A stretch of 64,000 bases of DNA from an uncultured Collinsella sp. (GCA_902472315.1 CABRNM010000001.1:186001-250000), one strand, 5' to 3'. Positions 8,831 to 19,035 are shown, numbered from the stretch's first letter. Notes: generated by a model from the letters alone, not told the origin. Numbers and translations: made by a program.

Positions 8831-9673
8831 ATGTCCGCCCGTAAAGCTCGCACGGAGGCGGCTGCCGCTGGCGCCGCCCCCGTTGACTCTGAGGAGAAGG
8901 ACGTGAAGATTCCCGTAGAGGCCGTCGACGATACCGAGGCCAACGAGGCCGAGGCCGCCGAGGCTGCCGAGAACCAGGTAGAGGATTCCAACAAGGAGGC
9001 GACGATGACCGAGGACGAGATGGTGGAAGCTGCTATCCGCGCCGGTGAGGAAGCCGCCGACAACGACTTTAAGCTCAAGTTCGAGCAGGCCCAAAAGGAG
9101 CTTGCCGACGTGCGCAACGAACTCGATGCTGCGGCGGAGGCTCAGAAGGCCGCCGAGGACAAGGCAAAGGACGCCACCGAGCGCACCGCCCGCCTGCAGG
9201 CCGACTGGGAGAACTTCCGCCGCCGCACCGCCAACGAGCGCATCGCCGAGCGCGAGCGCGCGACCGAGAAGCTCGTCACTGCGCTGCTGCCGGTGGTTGA
9301 CGATATCGAGCGTGCAATCGACCATGCCCGTAGCCAGGAGCTTTCCGACGATTTTAAGCAGTTCGTCGATGGCGTTGACGCGGTGCATGCCAAGCTGCTC
9401 GATGTGTTTGCGCACGAGGGCGTTGAGCCCATCGACCCCAAGGGCGAGGCGTTCGACCCGCTCGAGCACCAGGCCGTGGGGCGTGTCGAGGACGCATCGC
9501 AGTACGACGAGACCGTCAACGACGTGTACCAGAAGGGCTACCGCATGGCGGACCGCATCCTGCGTTCCGCGATGGTGACGGTGACCTACGGTGGCGAGAA
9601 GCGCCCCGCACCGGAGCCCGAAGCGGCGCCCGAGGATGCTACGGCCGATACGGCCGAGAGCACCGAGGAGTAA
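8831..9673 (+). CDS. grpE: Nucleotide exchange factor GrpE
   Basis: 280 residues, long for GrpE because of an acidic low-complexity N-terminus (about residues 1-75, Glu/Ala-rich). A coiled coil follows (FKLKFEQAQKELADVRNELDAAAEAQ), then the conserved core LQADWENFRRRTANERIAERERATEKLVTALLPVVDDIERAI and the beta domain ending HQAVGRVEDASQYDETVNDVYQKGYRMADRILRSAMVTV. Releases ADP from DnaK. Starts 2 nt after dnaK. A GC-rich hairpin follows (9679-9710), which may lower readthrough into dnaJ. Confidence 0.96.
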   Translation: MSARKARTEAAAAGAAPVDSEEKDVKIPVEAVDDTEANEAEAAEAAENQVEDSNKEATMTEDEMVEAAIRAGEEAADNDFKLKFEQAQKELADVRNELDAAAEAQKAAEDKAKDATERTARLQADWENFRRRTANERIAERERATEKLVTALLPVVDDIERAIDHARSQELSDDFKQFVDGVDAVHAKLLDVFAHEGVEPIDPKGEAFDPLEHQAVGRVEDASQYDETVNDVYQKGYRMADRILRSAMVTVTYGGEKRPAPEPEAAPEDATADTAESTEE

Positions 9674-9678
9674 TTGAG

Positions 9679-9710
9679 AAGGGCCCCGGGGCAACACCCG
9701 GGGCCCTTTC
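9679..9710 (+). terminator. GC-rich hairpin after grpE (partial terminator)
   Basis: Stem AAGGGCCCCGGG / CCCGGGGCCCTT with a 6-nt loop, followed by only TTTC. It lies between grpE and dnaJ, so it probably sets polarity within the operon or protects the dnaK-grpE transcript rather than fully terminating. Confidence 0.6.
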
Positions 9711-9780
9711 TGGCCTAGTGCCATATGAAAGCATGAGCCGCCGCCCGCTGGGCGGCGGATGAAACAGGAGAGGAGCTACG

Positions 9781-10746
9781 ATGGCTGCAGGCAAAACCTT
9801 CTATGACATCCTGGGCGTATCCAAGAGCGCCTCCGACAAAGAGATCAAGAGCGCGTTTCGCAAGCTCGCGCAAAAATATCACCCCGATGCCGGCGGTGAC
9901 GAGGCCAAGTTTAAGGAGATTAGCGAGGCCTACGAGACGCTTTCGGACGAGAAGAAGCGCAAAGAGTACGACCAGATGCTCATGTTCGGCGGCATGCCGG
10001 GCGCGGGCGGCGCGTATAGCGGTGGCTACGGCGCCGGTGCCGGCGCGAGCGGCTGGGGCGACATCTTCGACAGCATCTTTAGCGGTAACGGCGCCTGGGG
10101 CAGCGATTGGGGCTCGGGTTTTGCCGGGGCCGCGGGCGCTGCCGGTGCGGGCGCGGGCCGCAGCCGTGCTCGCAAGGGCGGCGACCTGTCGCTGACCGTC
10201 GATGTGACGGCCGAGGACGCGTTCCGCGGCGTGACGCACAAGGTTACCTACCGCATTCCCTCGACAGGCGAGCAGCAGACCATTACGGTCTCGGTGCCTG
10301 CGGGCGCGGTCGACGGCGGCAAGCTGCGCTACAAGCGTCGCGGCGAGTACGGCGTTGCCGGCGGCGAGCGCGGCGACCTGGTCGTGACCACGCACGTGGA
10401 GGAGCACCCGCTGTTTAAGCGCAAAGGTGCCGACGTGACCATGGAGGTACCGGTCTCGGTCTACGAGGCGGCGCTCGGCTGCACGGTGGACGTGCCCACG
10501 CCCGGCGGGGCGACGGTTCGTCTGAAGGTACCGGCGGGCACCCAGACGGGCAAAAAGTTCCGCTTTAAGGAGATGGGCGCGCCCGATGTTAAGCACCGTG
10601 GCCGCACAGGCGCGCTGCTTGTCGAGATCAAGGTGCAGGTCCCCACGAACCTGTCCGACGACGAGCGCGATGCCATGACCAAGCTGCGCGAGGCCGACAC
10701 GCGCGACTACCGCGAGAAAGTCAACCGTTACAAGGCGACGTACTAG
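9781..10746 (+). CDS. Type II J-domain co-chaperone (CbpA-like DnaJ without zinc finger)
   Basis: 321 residues. The N-terminal J domain ([51 protein letters not shown]) has an intact HPD. A Gly-rich linker (about residues 66-130, many [15 protein letters not shown] units) follows, then the two C-terminal beta domains ([70 protein letters not shown]). The four CxxCxGxG repeats of classical DnaJ are absent, so it is CbpA/DnaJ2-like although it occupies the dnaJ position of the operon. Stimulates DnaK ATPase. RBS AGGAGAGGAGC upstream of the ATG. Confidence 0.93.
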   Translation: MAAGKTFYDILGVSKSASDKEIKSAFRKLAQKYHPDAGGDEAKFKEISEAYETLSDEKKRKEYDQMLMFGGMPGAGGAYSGGYGAGAGASGWGDIFDSIFSGNGAWGSDWGSGFAGAAGAAGAGAGRSRARKGGDLSLTVDVTAEDAFRGVTHKVTYRIPSTGEQQTITVSVPAGAVDGGKLRYKRRGEYGVAGGERGDLVVTTHVEEHPLFKRKGADVTMEVPVSVYEAALGCTVDVPTPGGATVRLKVPAGTQTGKKFRFKEMGAPDVKHRGRTGALLVEIKVQVPTNLSDDERDAMTKLREADTRDYREKVNRYKATY

Positions 10747-10818
10747 GGCGGCCGTGGCGCACGCCCGCGCCCGCGGGCTTATGATGGACGATAACGAGAC
10801 GGAAAGGGGTCAGGTAGC

Positions 10819-11235
10819 ATGGCCGAGGACAATAGGAACAAACCGCTGTACATGATCAGCGTGGCGGCCGAGCTGACCGGCATGCATCCGCAGACTCTGC
10901 GCGTCTACGAGTCCAAGGGCCTGGTGAACCCCCAGCGCTCGGGCGGCAACACGCGTCTGTATTCGCGCGCCGATATCGAGCGCCTGGAGCTCATCAACCA
11001 ACTGACCGACGAGGGCATCAACCTTGCCGGCGTGGTGCGCATCCTCGACATGAAGGAGCGTGCCGAGGAGCGCGAGCGCGAGAACGAAAAGCTCCGCGCC
11101 CGCGTGCGCCAGCTCGAGGACGAGCTGCACGAATACAAGATGCAGAAGAAGATCACCGCCCTGGCCCCGCGCGACGGCTCAGTCAACCCCGAGCAAGTCA
11201 TGCGCAAGCTATTGGGCGCAGGCGGGGATCTGTAG
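10819..11235 (+). CDS. hspR: Heat-shock repressor HspR (MerR family)
   Basis: 138 residues. N-terminal MerR winged helix: PLYMISVAAELTGMHPQTLRVYESKGLVNPQRSGGNTRLYSRADIERLELINQLTDEGINLAGVVRILDM. A charged coiled coil follows (ERAEERERENEKLRARVRQLEDELHEYK), with a short C-terminus. MYMISVAAELTGMHPQTLR is characteristic of actinobacterial HspR, which represses dnaK and clpB with DnaK as co-repressor. Last gene of the operon, 72 nt after dnaJ, behind GGAAAGGGG. Predicted targets in this window are the dyads at 6800 and 16292. Confidence 0.93.
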   Translation: MAEDNRNKPLYMISVAAELTGMHPQTLRVYESKGLVNPQRSGGNTRLYSRADIERLELINQLTDEGINLAGVVRILDMKERAEERERENEKLRARVRQLEDELHEYKMQKKITALAPRDGSVNPEQVMRKLLGAGGDL

Positions 11236-11263
11236 GTTACGCCGTTCTGCCGAACGGCGTAAC
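11236..11263 (+). repeat. Hairpin directly after hspR
   Basis: Perfect 12-bp stem GTTACGCCGTTC / GAACGGCGTAAC with a TGCC loop, starting at the hspR stop codon. No T-tract follows; probably an mRNA 3'-end stabiliser ahead of the true terminator. Confidence 0.6.
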
Positions 11264-11305
11264 GGCTCGACGCTGCGCGCCGCCCAGAGCGACAATTTGT
11301 CATTC

Positions 11306-11347
11306 AAAAGGCAAGGCATGACCAGAAGGTCTATGCCTTGCCTTTTT
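11306..11347 (+). terminator. Rho-independent terminator of the dnaK operon
   Basis: Stem AAAAGGCAAGGCAT / ATGCCTTGCCTTTTT enclosing a second small stem GACC-AGAA-GGTC. The T-run on the plus strand ends the dnaK-hspR unit. Confidence 0.9.
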
Positions 11348-11410
11348 CATGCCAACTTGTTCGCTCTGGACGTCGCTTGCTGTCCGTCCTCAACCTGCGA
11401 CGTCGCTTTG

Positions 11411-11460
11411 GCTGGCACTTGGGGACGTTCCTTTTGTGCCGGCACTTTGGGACACTCCTT
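11411..11460. repeat. Dispersed repeat R4 (copy 1)
   Basis: GGCACTTGGGGACGTTCC, then TTTTGTGCCGGCACTTTGGGACACTCC. Near-identical units occur at 49725-49772 and 56461-56510. The GGGAC core is shared with repeat R3. Confidence 0.75.
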
Positions 11461-11610
11461 GTCAGGAGAGTGATGCAAGGGGCTCGTCCTTTACTTTACT
11501 GAGATAAAGTGAACGCGCAGATTCGTAACCCACTCGCAACCGTTCTATGGCACGATATTGAACGAATGTATGCTATGCGCCCAAATCTTTTGGGCAGAGT
11601 GGGAGACAGT

Positions 11611-13911
11611 ATGGTCAAGCTGTACGAGGACGGCATCTACCTGCGCGGCGGCAGCGAGGTTGTGCCTGCGGCCGAGGCTGCCGAGCGCGGTATTAAGCAG
11701 ACGTCCGAGGATGCCAAGCGCGGCACCATCGCGTATTCGATCCTTCAAGCACACAACACGTCCGGCGACCCCGAGGCGCTCAAGATTCGCTTCGACGCCA
11801 TGGCGAGCCACGACATCACCTTTGTCGGCATCATCCAGACGGCGCGCGCCTCGGGCATGGAGCAGTTCCCGCTGCCCTACGTGCTCACCAACTGCCATAA
11901 CTCGCTGTGCGCCGTGGGCGGCACCATCAACGAGGACGACCACGTCTTTGGCCTCTCGGCTGCCAAGAAGTACGGCGGCATTTTCGTCCCGCCGCACATC
12001 GCCGTCATCCACTCCTTTATGCGTGAGAATTTCGCCGGCTGCGGCAAGATGATCTTGGGCTCCGACTCGCACACCCGCTATGGTGCCCTGGGTACCATGG
12101 CCGTGGGCGAGGGCGGCGGCGAGCTGGCAAAGCAGCTGCTGCGCGACACCTACGACGTTGCCTATCCCGGCGTCGTTGCCATCTACCTCACGGGCGCCCC
12201 GCGCCCCGGCGTTGGCCCGCACGACGTGGCGCTCGCCATCATCCGTGCCGTCTTTGCCAAGGGTTACGTTAAGAACAAGGTTATGGAGTTCGTGGGCCCC
12301 GGTATCGCGAGCATGACGACCGACTACCGCAACGGCGTCGACGTCATGACCACCGAGACCACCTGCCTGTCGAGCATCTGGGCCACCGACGAGGACACGC
12401 ACGCGTTTTTGACCATGCACGGTCGCGGCGAGGACTACCGCGAGCTCAAGCCCGCCGATGTTGCCTACTACGACGGCTGCGTCGAAGTCGATCTGTCGAG
12501 TATCAAGCCCATGATCGCGTTGCCGTTCCATCCTTCTAACGGCTTTGAGATCGACGAGCTCAACGAGAACCTCGAGGACATCCTGCATGAGGTGGAGCTC
12601 GAGGCCGCCAAGATCGGCGAGGGCAAGACGCACTTTAGCCTGCTCGACAAGATCGTCGACGGCAAGCTGCACGTGCAGCAGGGCGTTATCGCCGGCTGCT
12701 CGGGCGGCAACTACGACTCCGTGGTCCAGGCTGCTCGCGTGCTCAAGGGCGCTAACACCGGCTGCGGCGAGTTCTCGCTGTCGGTCTATCCCACGAGCCA
12801 GCCCGTGGCACTCGAGCTTACACGCCGCGGCTATATCTACGACCTTATGGAGGCCGGCGCGATTGTGCGCACGGCGTTCTGCGGCCCGTGCTTCGGTGCC
12901 GGCGACACACCCGCCAACAACGGCCTGTCCATCCGCCACACCACGCGCAACTTCCCCAACCGCGAGGGTTCCAAGCCGGGCAATGGCCAGCTGAGCGCCG
13001 TGGCCCTGATGGACGCTCGCTCCATTGCGGCGACGGCTGCCAACGGCGGCGTCCTGACGCCGGCGACCGACCTGCCTGAGGAGACTTGGGATGAGGCCTG
13101 CGAGTACACCTTTGACGACGCGCCGTACAAAAAGCGCGTGTACTGGGGCTTTGGCAAGGCGGAGCCTGCCGACGAGCTGGTCGAGGGCCCCAACATCAAG
13201 CCGTGGCCCGCGATGGAGCCTCTCGGCGACGATATCCTGCTCAAGGTGTGCTCCAAGATCATGGACCCGGTCACCACGACTGACGAGCTCATTCCTTCGG
13301 GTGAGACGAGTTCCTTCCGCTCCAACCCGCTGGGCCTGGCCGAGTTTACGCTCAGCCGCCGTGACCCTGCCTACGTGGGTCGTTCCAAGGAAGTCGACGC
13401 CGTGGAGAAGCGCCGCGTGGCCGGCGAGGCCGCAGGCGACCTGGCGGCGCTCGATGTCGAGCTTGCCGGCGTGTTTGAGGCACTGGCCGGCGCCGGCGTC
13501 GCGGCCGATGCCAAGGCGACCGAGTACGGCTCTATGCTCTATGCCAAGAAGCCCGGCGACGGTTCTGCCCGCGAGCAGGCTGCGAGCTGCCAGCGCGTCA
13601 TCGGCGGCCTGGCCAACATCGTCCACGAGTACGCCACCAAGCGCTATCGCTCCAACGTGATGAACTGGGGCATGGTGCCCTTCCAGATGGAGGCCGAGCC
13701 TAACTTTGAGGTAGGCGACTACGTCTTTGTGCCGGGTATCCGCGCCGCGCTCGACGGCGATCTGCAGAACATCGCCGCTTACGTGGTGCGCGCCGACGGC
13801 ACGGTCGAGCAGATTGAGCTCTACATTGCCGATATGACGTCCGAGGAGCGTGCCATCGTCAAGGCCGGCTGCCTGATCAACTACAACAAGTTCAAGGCCG
13901 CTGCCGAGTAA
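11611..13911 (+). CDS. Aconitase-family hydratase (YbhJ-like)
   Basis: 766 residues of the aconitase superfamily, closest in length and style to E. coli YbhJ rather than housekeeping aconitase. Family landmarks: [59 protein letters not shown] and [60 protein letters not shown]. Cysteines in CSGG and CGPC are positioned as [4Fe-4S] ligands. The C-terminal swivel domain contains a long inserted helical segment. I chose ATG 11611, with GGGAGA just upstream; an upstream frame back to 11509 overlaps a promoter-like stretch (TATGCT at about 11570). Substrate unknown. No citrate synthase or isocitrate dehydrogenase is nearby, so a TCA role cannot be inferred. Confidence 0.85.
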   Translation: MVKLYEDGIYLRGGSEVVPAAEAAERGIKQTSEDAKRGTIAYSILQAHNTSGDPEALKIRFDAMASHDITFVGIIQTARASGMEQFPLPYVLTNCHNSLCAVGGTINEDDHVFGLSAAKKYGGIFVPPHIAVIHSFMRENFAGCGKMILGSDSHTRYGALGTMAVGEGGGELAKQLLRDTYDVAYPGVVAIYLTGAPRPGVGPHDVALAIIRAVFAKGYVKNKVMEFVGPGIASMTTDYRNGVDVMTTETTCLSSIWATDEDTHAFLTMHGRGEDYRELKPADVAYYDGCVEVDLSSIKPMIALPFHPSNGFEIDELNENLEDILHEVELEAAKIGEGKTHFSLLDKIVDGKLHVQQGVIAGCSGGNYDSVVQAARVLKGANTGCGEFSLSVYPTSQPVALELTRRGYIYDLMEAGAIVRTAFCGPCFGAGDTPANNGLSIRHTTRNFPNREGSKPGNGQLSAVALMDARSIAATAANGGVLTPATDLPEETWDEACEYTFDDAPYKKRVYWGFGKAEPADELVEGPNIKPWPAMEPLGDDILLKVCSKIMDPVTTTDELIPSGETSSFRSNPLGLAEFTLSRRDPAYVGRSKEVDAVEKRRVAGEAAGDLAALDVELAGVFEALAGAGVAADAKATEYGSMLYAKKPGDGSAREQAASCQRVIGGLANIVHEYATKRYRSNVMNWGMVPFQMEAEPNFEVGDYVFVPGIRAALDGDLQNIAAYVVRADGTVEQIELYIADMTSEERAIVKAGCLINYNKFKAAAE

Positions 13912-13926
13912 CGCACTTAATTGTCC

Positions 13927-14000
13927 GCCCGGGGCTTACCCTTTCCCGCCCGCTCACGCGCTTCGCGAGGGTCGCGTTCGGGAAAGGGTAAGCCCCGGGC
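13927..14000. repeat. 22-bp inverted repeat after the hydratase gene
   Basis: Perfect 22-bp arms (13927-13948 and 13979-14000; arm starts GCCCGGGGCTTACCC) with a 30-nt loop that holds a smaller CGC-rich hairpin (CGCTTCGCG). It starts 15 nt after the stop codon. No T-run, so it is either a strong mRNA 3' structure or a mobile palindrome. Confidence 0.8.
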
Positions 14001-14057
14001 TACATTTCTGCGTTCTCGTTGGGTCTTGAGGGACGCTAGTAAATAGACTTGCTTGAT

Positions 14058-14088
14058 GCCGCTTCTGTTAATGGGGCGGCTTCTTTTT
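14058..14088 (+). terminator. Possible weak terminator
   Basis: GCCGC ... GCGGC stem (5 bp) followed by TTCTTTTT. Plausible rho-independent end for the hydratase transcript beyond the large hairpin. Confidence 0.4.
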
Positions 14089-14095
14089 GTCGAAA

Positions 14096-14335
14096 ACCAC
14101 CGCAAAGGTGCCTGTCCCCTTTGTGGTGATTCTCGGTTTGTCTCGATCTGTAACAGTTAGACCCTTATTTGCCGAGTAGTTGTTACAGATCTAGATAAAC
14201 GGGCACCGCTGAACAATTCATCTCGATCCGTAACATCTGGACCCAAAAACGGCCGCTAGATGTTATGGATTGAGATGGTGAACGCCGGGGCCGAAGATCA
14301 CCACAAAGGCTCCTGTCCCTTTCGTGGTGGTGGGG
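14096..14335. repeat. Repeat cluster: R1, R2, R2, R1
   Basis: R1 units (CACCaCAAAGGtGCCTGTCCC with inverted TTTGTGGTG) lie at 14096-14130 and 14298-14335. Between them are two R2 units (TCTCGATCTGTAACA ... TGTTACAGAT..GA) at 14141-14196 and 14221-14276. R2 arms form an inverted repeat around a variable centre of about 30 nt. Together they fill the gap between the hydratase gene and the membrane protein at 14386. Confidence 0.85.
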
Positions 14336-14385
14336 GGCGAGCTCGATGCTGCCGTGCTCGCTGAACGACATTCTAATGAGCGTCT

Positions 14386-15054
14386 CTACAGGATTTCATC
14401 TGGGCTGGCGGGCTTGGTTGTTTTGGGGATGCCGAGTTTGGATGACGCGAAATCGTCAACATTGTCCTTAATTCCGTCTTTGGTGTAGACAGTGACCATA
14501 TAGGTGCTGTGTCCGAATTCGCCCTTGTCGCGTGTTGCCCAGGCATCCCAGTAGGCGGCCCCGTTTCGCCCTTTGATTTTTCCGACACGGCGGAGTTCTG
14601 TTCGCTTTAATTTCCGGTTGCTATAGATGGTTCGACCGGCTTCCGCGGTGAGCCCGCACTGTCCAAGCAGCTTGTCGAGGACTTGGTTCATGTGGCGCTC
14701 ATCGGTGTTTGGTGCGTAGTCGTAGGCGAGGGTGATGGAGTCGAGTGGCTGGTCGTCGATCAGATAGTTTAGCGCCTGAGGTTCAAGGCAGAAATAGGGG
14801 GAGCATCCGTCGACCTTGCCGAGCAACGGTAACTTGGACTGCCAACTTCCGGTGGGAATTGCATATTCGTAGAACACGCCACGGCAGACAAAGGAGAGCG
14901 AGGTGGCACGCGAGCCGGCGTCGATCATCCCGCAAAGATCGAAGGGCGAGGCGATACCAAAAGAAAAGGGCGTGATGACGATAAGGAAGAGCATTACGAT
15001 GGGTATGGCGAGAATGGCGATGACGTTGCGACCGGTGGAATGAGACGGCTTCAT
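14386..15054 (-). CDS. Membrane-anchored exported protein, unknown function
   Basis: 222 residues. N-terminal signal anchor (VIAILAIPIVMLFLIVITPFSFGIA, residues 11-35) and an extracytoplasmic domain with six cysteines (LCGM, FVCRG, DGCSPYFCLE, GQCGL). I recognise no family. The start MKPSHSTGRN (ATG 15054) has GAGGAG 6 nt upstream. It is divergent from the gene at 15274, and both encode similarly sized single-anchor proteins, so they may be a functional pair or distant paralogues. GC is lower than in the surroundings. Embedded in dense R1/R2 repeats on both sides. Confidence 0.65.
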   Translation of the reverse strand: MKPSHSTGRNVIAILAIPIVMLFLIVITPFSFGIASPFDLCGMIDAGSRATSLSFVCRGVFYEYAIPTGSWQSKLPLLGKVDGCSPYFCLEPQALNYLIDDQPLDSITLAYDYAPNTDERHMNQVLDKLLGQCGLTAEAGRTIYSNRKLKRTELRRVGKIKGRNGAAYWDAWATRDKGEFGHSTYMVTVYTKDGIKDNVDDFASSKLGIPKTTKPASPDEIL

Positions 15055-15164
15055 ATGCGCTCCTCGAGACAAAGATCTGTTGAGGATAGGCAGAAATGGA
15101 TATGTTCAGAGAACAATTCAAGTTTAATCTCATGGCGCGAGATGGTCGACCGTTAGCGTCGAAA

Positions 15165-15200
15165 ACCACCACAAAGGTGCCTGTCCCCCTTGTGGTGGTG
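15165..15200. repeat. Dispersed repeat R1 (copy 3)
   Basis: CCACCACAAAGGTGCCTGTC followed by CCCCTTGTGGTGG, a palindrome with 11-bp arms. It sits in the divergent promoter region between the two exported-protein genes. Confidence 0.8.
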
Positions 15201-15273
15201 AGGAGCACGCGGCTTCTTTTGGTAATAGTGCTGGCTGGCGATATCATTAGTGCAGGTGGCGAAGGCTTGCATT

Positions 15274-15960
15274 GTGAGGTGCTTTACTGTGAGAAGTCCT
15301 GCCCGTATTGGATTGATTGTTTTGGCGCTTGCGATCACCGTGGTTGGCATGGGTGCTGTCAGCATGGCGTTTCTACCTGCTGCGGTGACGGAGCCGGTGG
15401 TCAAGCCTGTGACTCAATCTGTCGAACTTCTGACCGGCGCCGCCAAGTCCGAGACCATTACCGTTGATTTTGATGAGCAACCGGCTGCGCTGGGCATTAG
15501 TAATTATCCAAGTATTCAGCTTGGGGCTATGCGCTATACCACGGATACAAGCCTGATCGATAGGGCGTCCGAGCTACTCAAGGGCAAAACATTTAAGCGT
15601 TGGTACGGATATGCGTCCTATCGGGCAAAAGCGAACGACATGGTTGGCGGATGTCACTCTTCCATCGAGCTGGACACTGCAAACGGCGCAAAGTTATGTG
15701 ATGTCTCGTACGATCCGGGTTACGAGGGCAATGAGGGTCCGGGTATTTACATCATGGCCGGCGATGCAGCCTATGTCATGGAGGGCGACCAGGCCGAGCT
15801 CAACGATTTTATGGGTCAGTGTATCCAAGATGCCTATGAACAGACCTGCTTGCCCGACCCGCAGACTGCACGCGATAGTGGGTCTGCCCGTATATGGCTC
15901 TTCGAGGATGAGATGCCCTGGAGCGGCGAATCGGGAAGCACGGGTTCGGCGAAGGAGTAG
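15274..15960 (+). CDS. Membrane-anchored exported protein, unknown function
   Basis: About 228 residues from GTG 15274; GTG 15289 (VRSPARIGLIVL) has a better spaced GAGG and is an alternative. N-terminal signal anchor (IGLIVLALAITVVGMGAVSMAFLP), then an acidic extracellular domain with cysteines in GGCHSSIE, AKLCDVSYD, GQCIQDAYEQTC. No known family seen. Length, topology and Cys content resemble the divergent neighbour at 14386. Bounded by R1 repeats. Confidence 0.65.
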   Translation: MRCFTVRSPARIGLIVLALAITVVGMGAVSMAFLPAAVTEPVVKPVTQSVELLTGAAKSETITVDFDEQPAALGISNYPSIQLGAMRYTTDTSLIDRASELLKGKTFKRWYGYASYRAKANDMVGGCHSSIELDTANGAKLCDVSYDPGYEGNEGPGIYIMAGDAAYVMEGDQAELNDFMGQCIQDAYEQTCLPDPQTARDSGSARIWLFEDEMPWSGESGSTGSAKE

Positions 15961-15969
15961 AGACCGCGA

Positions 15970-16229
15970 CCACCACAAAGGTGCCTGTCCTCTTTGTGGT
16001 GGTTTTCGGTCTGTCTCGATCTGTAACATCTTGGCCGCTAAAAGTGGGCTTGGTGTTACAGATTTAGATTTTCGATTCGGGCGTCTTCTGTTCGTCTCGA
16101 TTTGTAACAGATGGAGCTCTATTTGCCGAGTAGATGTTACAGATTGAGACAAACGGGCGCCGTTGGCCATTTCATCTTGATTTGTAACATCTGGAGCCAT
16201 AAACAGTCGCTAGATGTTACAGATTGAGA
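15970..16229. repeat. Repeat cluster: R1 plus three R2 units
   Basis: R1 at 15970-16004, then R2 at 16014-16067, 16095-16149 and 16174-16229. Each R2 starts TCTYGATYTGTAACA and ends TGTTACAGATTkAGA, giving an inverted repeat of 12-15 bp arms. Centres vary but two share TTTGCCGAG or GGCCGCTA with the upstream cluster. Confidence 0.85.
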
Positions 16230-16291
16230 TAGTAAGGGGACGAGGCCGCAGCGGGCGAGCGTGCCTGCTCCCTATCTCTTAATCACTCAGA

Positions 16292-16318
16292 AAATCTTAT
16301 ATATAGAGACTTAGATTT
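16292..16318 (+). promoter_or_regulatory. Heat-shock dyad upstream of clpB, candidate HspR operator
   Basis: AAATCT (16292-16297), 15 nt, AGATTT (16313-16318). Same spacing and 22/27 identity with the dnaK element at 6800. It lies 90 nt upstream of the clpB start. HspR binding is inferred from the shared occurrence. Confidence 0.6.
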
Positions 16319-16407
16319 GTGTATAAGATCGTACAAAGCTGGCAACAATACTTCTCGAACAACGTGAAGCCGCCCCGTAGGGCGGCCACCCCAAGAGAGG
16401 TGATTCC

Positions 16408-19035
16408 ATGAGAATCGATAAGCTAGCAATGACGTCGCGCGAGGCGTTGCAGACCGCCATGAGCACGGCTGCCGACGCGCAGGCCGGCGCGGTGGAGCCG
16501 ATTCACCTGCTGTCCGCCCTGCTCGGTGCCGGCGAGCGCAATATCTCCGTGATCATCGAGCGCATTGGTGCCGACCCGGCTCAGCTCGCACGCTCCACAC
16601 AAGATGCTATCGACCGCGCGCCCAAGGTTTCGGGCGAGGGCCAGCAGATGGGTCTGTCTAACGAGCTCGTCCGCGTCATCGAGAAGGCCGAGAAGAAGGC
16701 CACCAAGATGGGCGACAGCTTTGTGGTGACCGAGCATCTGCTGATGGCGCTTGCCGAGGACAAGAGCGAGGCCGGCCGCGTGCTGCGCGACGCAGGCGTC
16801 ACCAAGGAGCGCATCGAACAAGTTTACGAGGAGCTGCGCGGCGATGACCGCGTGACGTCTGCTGAGGACAAGACGCAGTTTGAGGCACTGGAACAGTACG
16901 GCCGCAATATCTGCGATCTGGCCCGTGCCGGCAAGCTCGACCCGGTCATCGGCCGTACCGATGAGATCCGTCGCACCATCCAGGTCCTGTCCCGCCGCAC
17001 CAAGAACAACCCCGTGCTCATTGGCGAGCCGGGCGTCGGCAAGACGGCCATCGTCGAGGGCATCGCCCAGCGTATCGTGGCCGGCGACGTGCCGAGCACG
17101 CTGCGCGATCGCGACCTCATCGAGCTCGACATGAGCGCGCTGGTCGCCGGCGCCAAGTACCGCGGCGAGTTCGAGGACCGCTTGAAGGCCGTGCTCAAGG
17201 AAGTGCAAAAATCGGAAGACAAGGTCATCCTGTTCATCGATGAGCTCCATACCATCGTGGGCGCGGGTGCAACCGAGGGCTCCATGGACGCCGGCAACAT
17301 CCTCAAGCCAGCGCTCGCCCGTGGCGACTTGCACGCGATCGGCGCGACTACGCTCGACGAATACCGCAAGTACATCGAGAAGGACGCGGCGCTCGCGCGT
17401 CGTTTCCAGACCGTTATGGTGAGCGAACCTACCGTCGAGGACACCATCTCGATTCTGCGTGGCCTCAAGGAGAAGTACGAGATCTTCCACGGCGTACACA
17501 TCACCGATAGCGCGCTCGTGGCGGCTGCCGACCTCTCCGATCGCTACATCGCCGACCGCTTCCTGCCCGACAAGGCCATCGACCTGGTCGACGAGGCCGC
17601 AAGCCGCCTGCGCATGGAGCTCGACAGCATGCCGGTCGAGATCGACGCCACCACGCGTCAGCTCACCCAGCTGCAGATCGAGGAGCAGGCGCTCATGAAG
17701 GAGACCGATGACGCCTCCAAGGAGCGTCTGGAGGCCCTGCGCCAGGAGATTGCCGAGGTCCAGGAAAAACTCAACGTGCAAAAGGCCGGCTGGCTCAACC
17801 AGAAGAACGCCATTGACCACGTGCAGGAGCTTAAGAGCCAGCTTGACGAGGCCAAGAGCGAAGAGGAGCGCGCGACGCGCAACGGCGACCTGGCCCGTGC
17901 GTCCGAGCTGCGCTTCTCCGTGATTCCGGGCCTGCAGCAGCAGATTCAGGATTCCGAGGCCGCGCTCGAGGCGCAAAAGCAGCAGGACGGCGAGGGCCTC
18001 AACGAACAGGTGACCTCCGATGAGATCGCCGAGGTCGTGAGCGCCTGGACCGGCGTGCCTGTGTCCAAGATGATGCAGGGCGAGCTCGACAAGCTGAAGG
18101 GCTTGGAGGGTGAGCTGCATAAGCGCGTCATCGGCCAGGATGAGGCGGTCTCCGCTGTGGCCGCGGCCGTGCGCCGCAGCCGTGCGGGTCTCTCCGACCC
18201 GGACAAGCCCGTCGGCAGCTTCTTCTTCCTGGGCCCCACCGGCGTGGGCAAGACCGAGCTCGCCAAGGCGCTTGCCGAGTGCCTGTTCGACGACGAGCGC
18301 GCACTCGTGCGTATCGACATGTCCGAGTACATGGAGAAGTTCAGCGTCCAGCGTCTGATCGGTGCGCCCCCGGGATACGTGGGTTACGACGAGGGCGGCC
18401 AGCTCACCGAGGCCGTGCGTCGTCGTCCGTACTCCGTGATCTTGCTCGACGAGATGGAGAAGGCTCATCCGGATGTCTTCAACGTGCTGCTGCAGGTGCT
18501 CGACGACGGCCGTCTGACCGATGGCCAGGGTCGCCAGGTGTCCTTCAAGAACACGATTATCATCATGACGTCTAACGTGGGCTCCAAGGCCATCGCCGAT
18601 CTGTCCGGCAAGGACGAGGAGGAGATGCGCCATCAGGTCGACGCCGCCATGGCTCAGACCTTCCGCCCCGAGTTTCTCAACCGTATCGACGATATCGTGG
18701 TGTTCCATCCGCTCGGCATGGCGCAGATCGAGAAGATCGTCGACATCCAGCTTGCCGACGTCCGCGCACGCCTGGCCAAGGAGCGCATGACGCTTGCCAT
18801 CACCCCGGCGGCCAAGCAGATGCTCGCCGTGGGCGGCCTGGACCCCGTGTTCGGTGCCCGTCCGCTCAAGCGCCTGGTCCAGCGCGAGGTCGTGGACGCC
18901 ATCGCCGCCGCCATCATCGACGGCACGGTGCGCGAGGGCGATCAGGTGACGGTCGATGTCGACAAGGATGGCGGCTTTACCGTCGTGTGCGACAACACGC
19001 CGGCGGCCACCTACGAGGTTCCCGACGCCGAGTAG
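16408..19035 (+). CDS. clpB: ATP-dependent disaggregase ClpB
   Basis: 875-residue Hsp100. The N domain (residues 1-145) is followed by AAA1 with Walker [10 protein letters not shown] (about 207) and Walker [20 protein letters not shown]. The long coiled-coil middle domain (about residues 400-525: [20 protein letters not shown]...[16 protein letters not shown]) distinguishes ClpB from ClpA/C. AAA2 has Walker [10 protein letters not shown] (about 609), [16 protein letters not shown] and the sensor-2 GARPLKR. With DnaK/DnaJ/GrpE it dissolves protein aggregates. Start ATG behind AAGAGAGGTGATTCC. Monocistronic, with the dnaK-type dyad upstream and a terminator at 19079. Confidence 0.98.
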   Translation: MRIDKLAMTSREALQTAMSTAADAQAGAVEPIHLLSALLGAGERNISVIIERIGADPAQLARSTQDAIDRAPKVSGEGQQMGLSNELVRVIEKAEKKATKMGDSFVVTEHLLMALAEDKSEAGRVLRDAGVTKERIEQVYEELRGDDRVTSAEDKTQFEALEQYGRNICDLARAGKLDPVIGRTDEIRRTIQVLSRRTKNNPVLIGEPGVGKTAIVEGIAQRIVAGDVPSTLRDRDLIELDMSALVAGAKYRGEFEDRLKAVLKEVQKSEDKVILFIDELHTIVGAGATEGSMDAGNILKPALARGDLHAIGATTLDEYRKYIEKDAALARRFQTVMVSEPTVEDTISILRGLKEKYEIFHGVHITDSALVAAADLSDRYIADRFLPDKAIDLVDEAASRLRMELDSMPVEIDATTRQLTQLQIEEQALMKETDDASKERLEALRQEIAEVQEKLNVQKAGWLNQKNAIDHVQELKSQLDEAKSEEERATRNGDLARASELRFSVIPGLQQQIQDSEAALEAQKQQDGEGLNEQVTSDEIAEVVSAWTGVPVSKMMQGELDKLKGLEGELHKRVIGQDEAVSAVAAAVRRSRAGLSDPDKPVGSFFFLGPTGVGKTELAKALAECLFDDERALVRIDMSEYMEKFSVQRLIGAPPGYVGYDEGGQLTEAVRRRPYSVILLDEMEKAHPDVFNVLLQVLDDGRLTDGQGRQVSFKNTIIIMTSNVGSKAIADLSGKDEEEMRHQVDAAMAQTFRPEFLNRIDDIVVFHPLGMAQIEKIVDIQLADVRARLAKERMTLAITPAAKQMLAVGGLDPVFGARPLKRLVQREVVDAIAAAIIDGTVREGDQVTVDVDKDGGFTVVCDNTPAATYEVPDAE

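Noticed and set aside
14096..16229. CRISPR array in the repeat-dense region
   Set aside because: Units are palindromes of two alternating families with variable spacing, not uniform direct repeats with unique spacers, and no cas genes are nearby.
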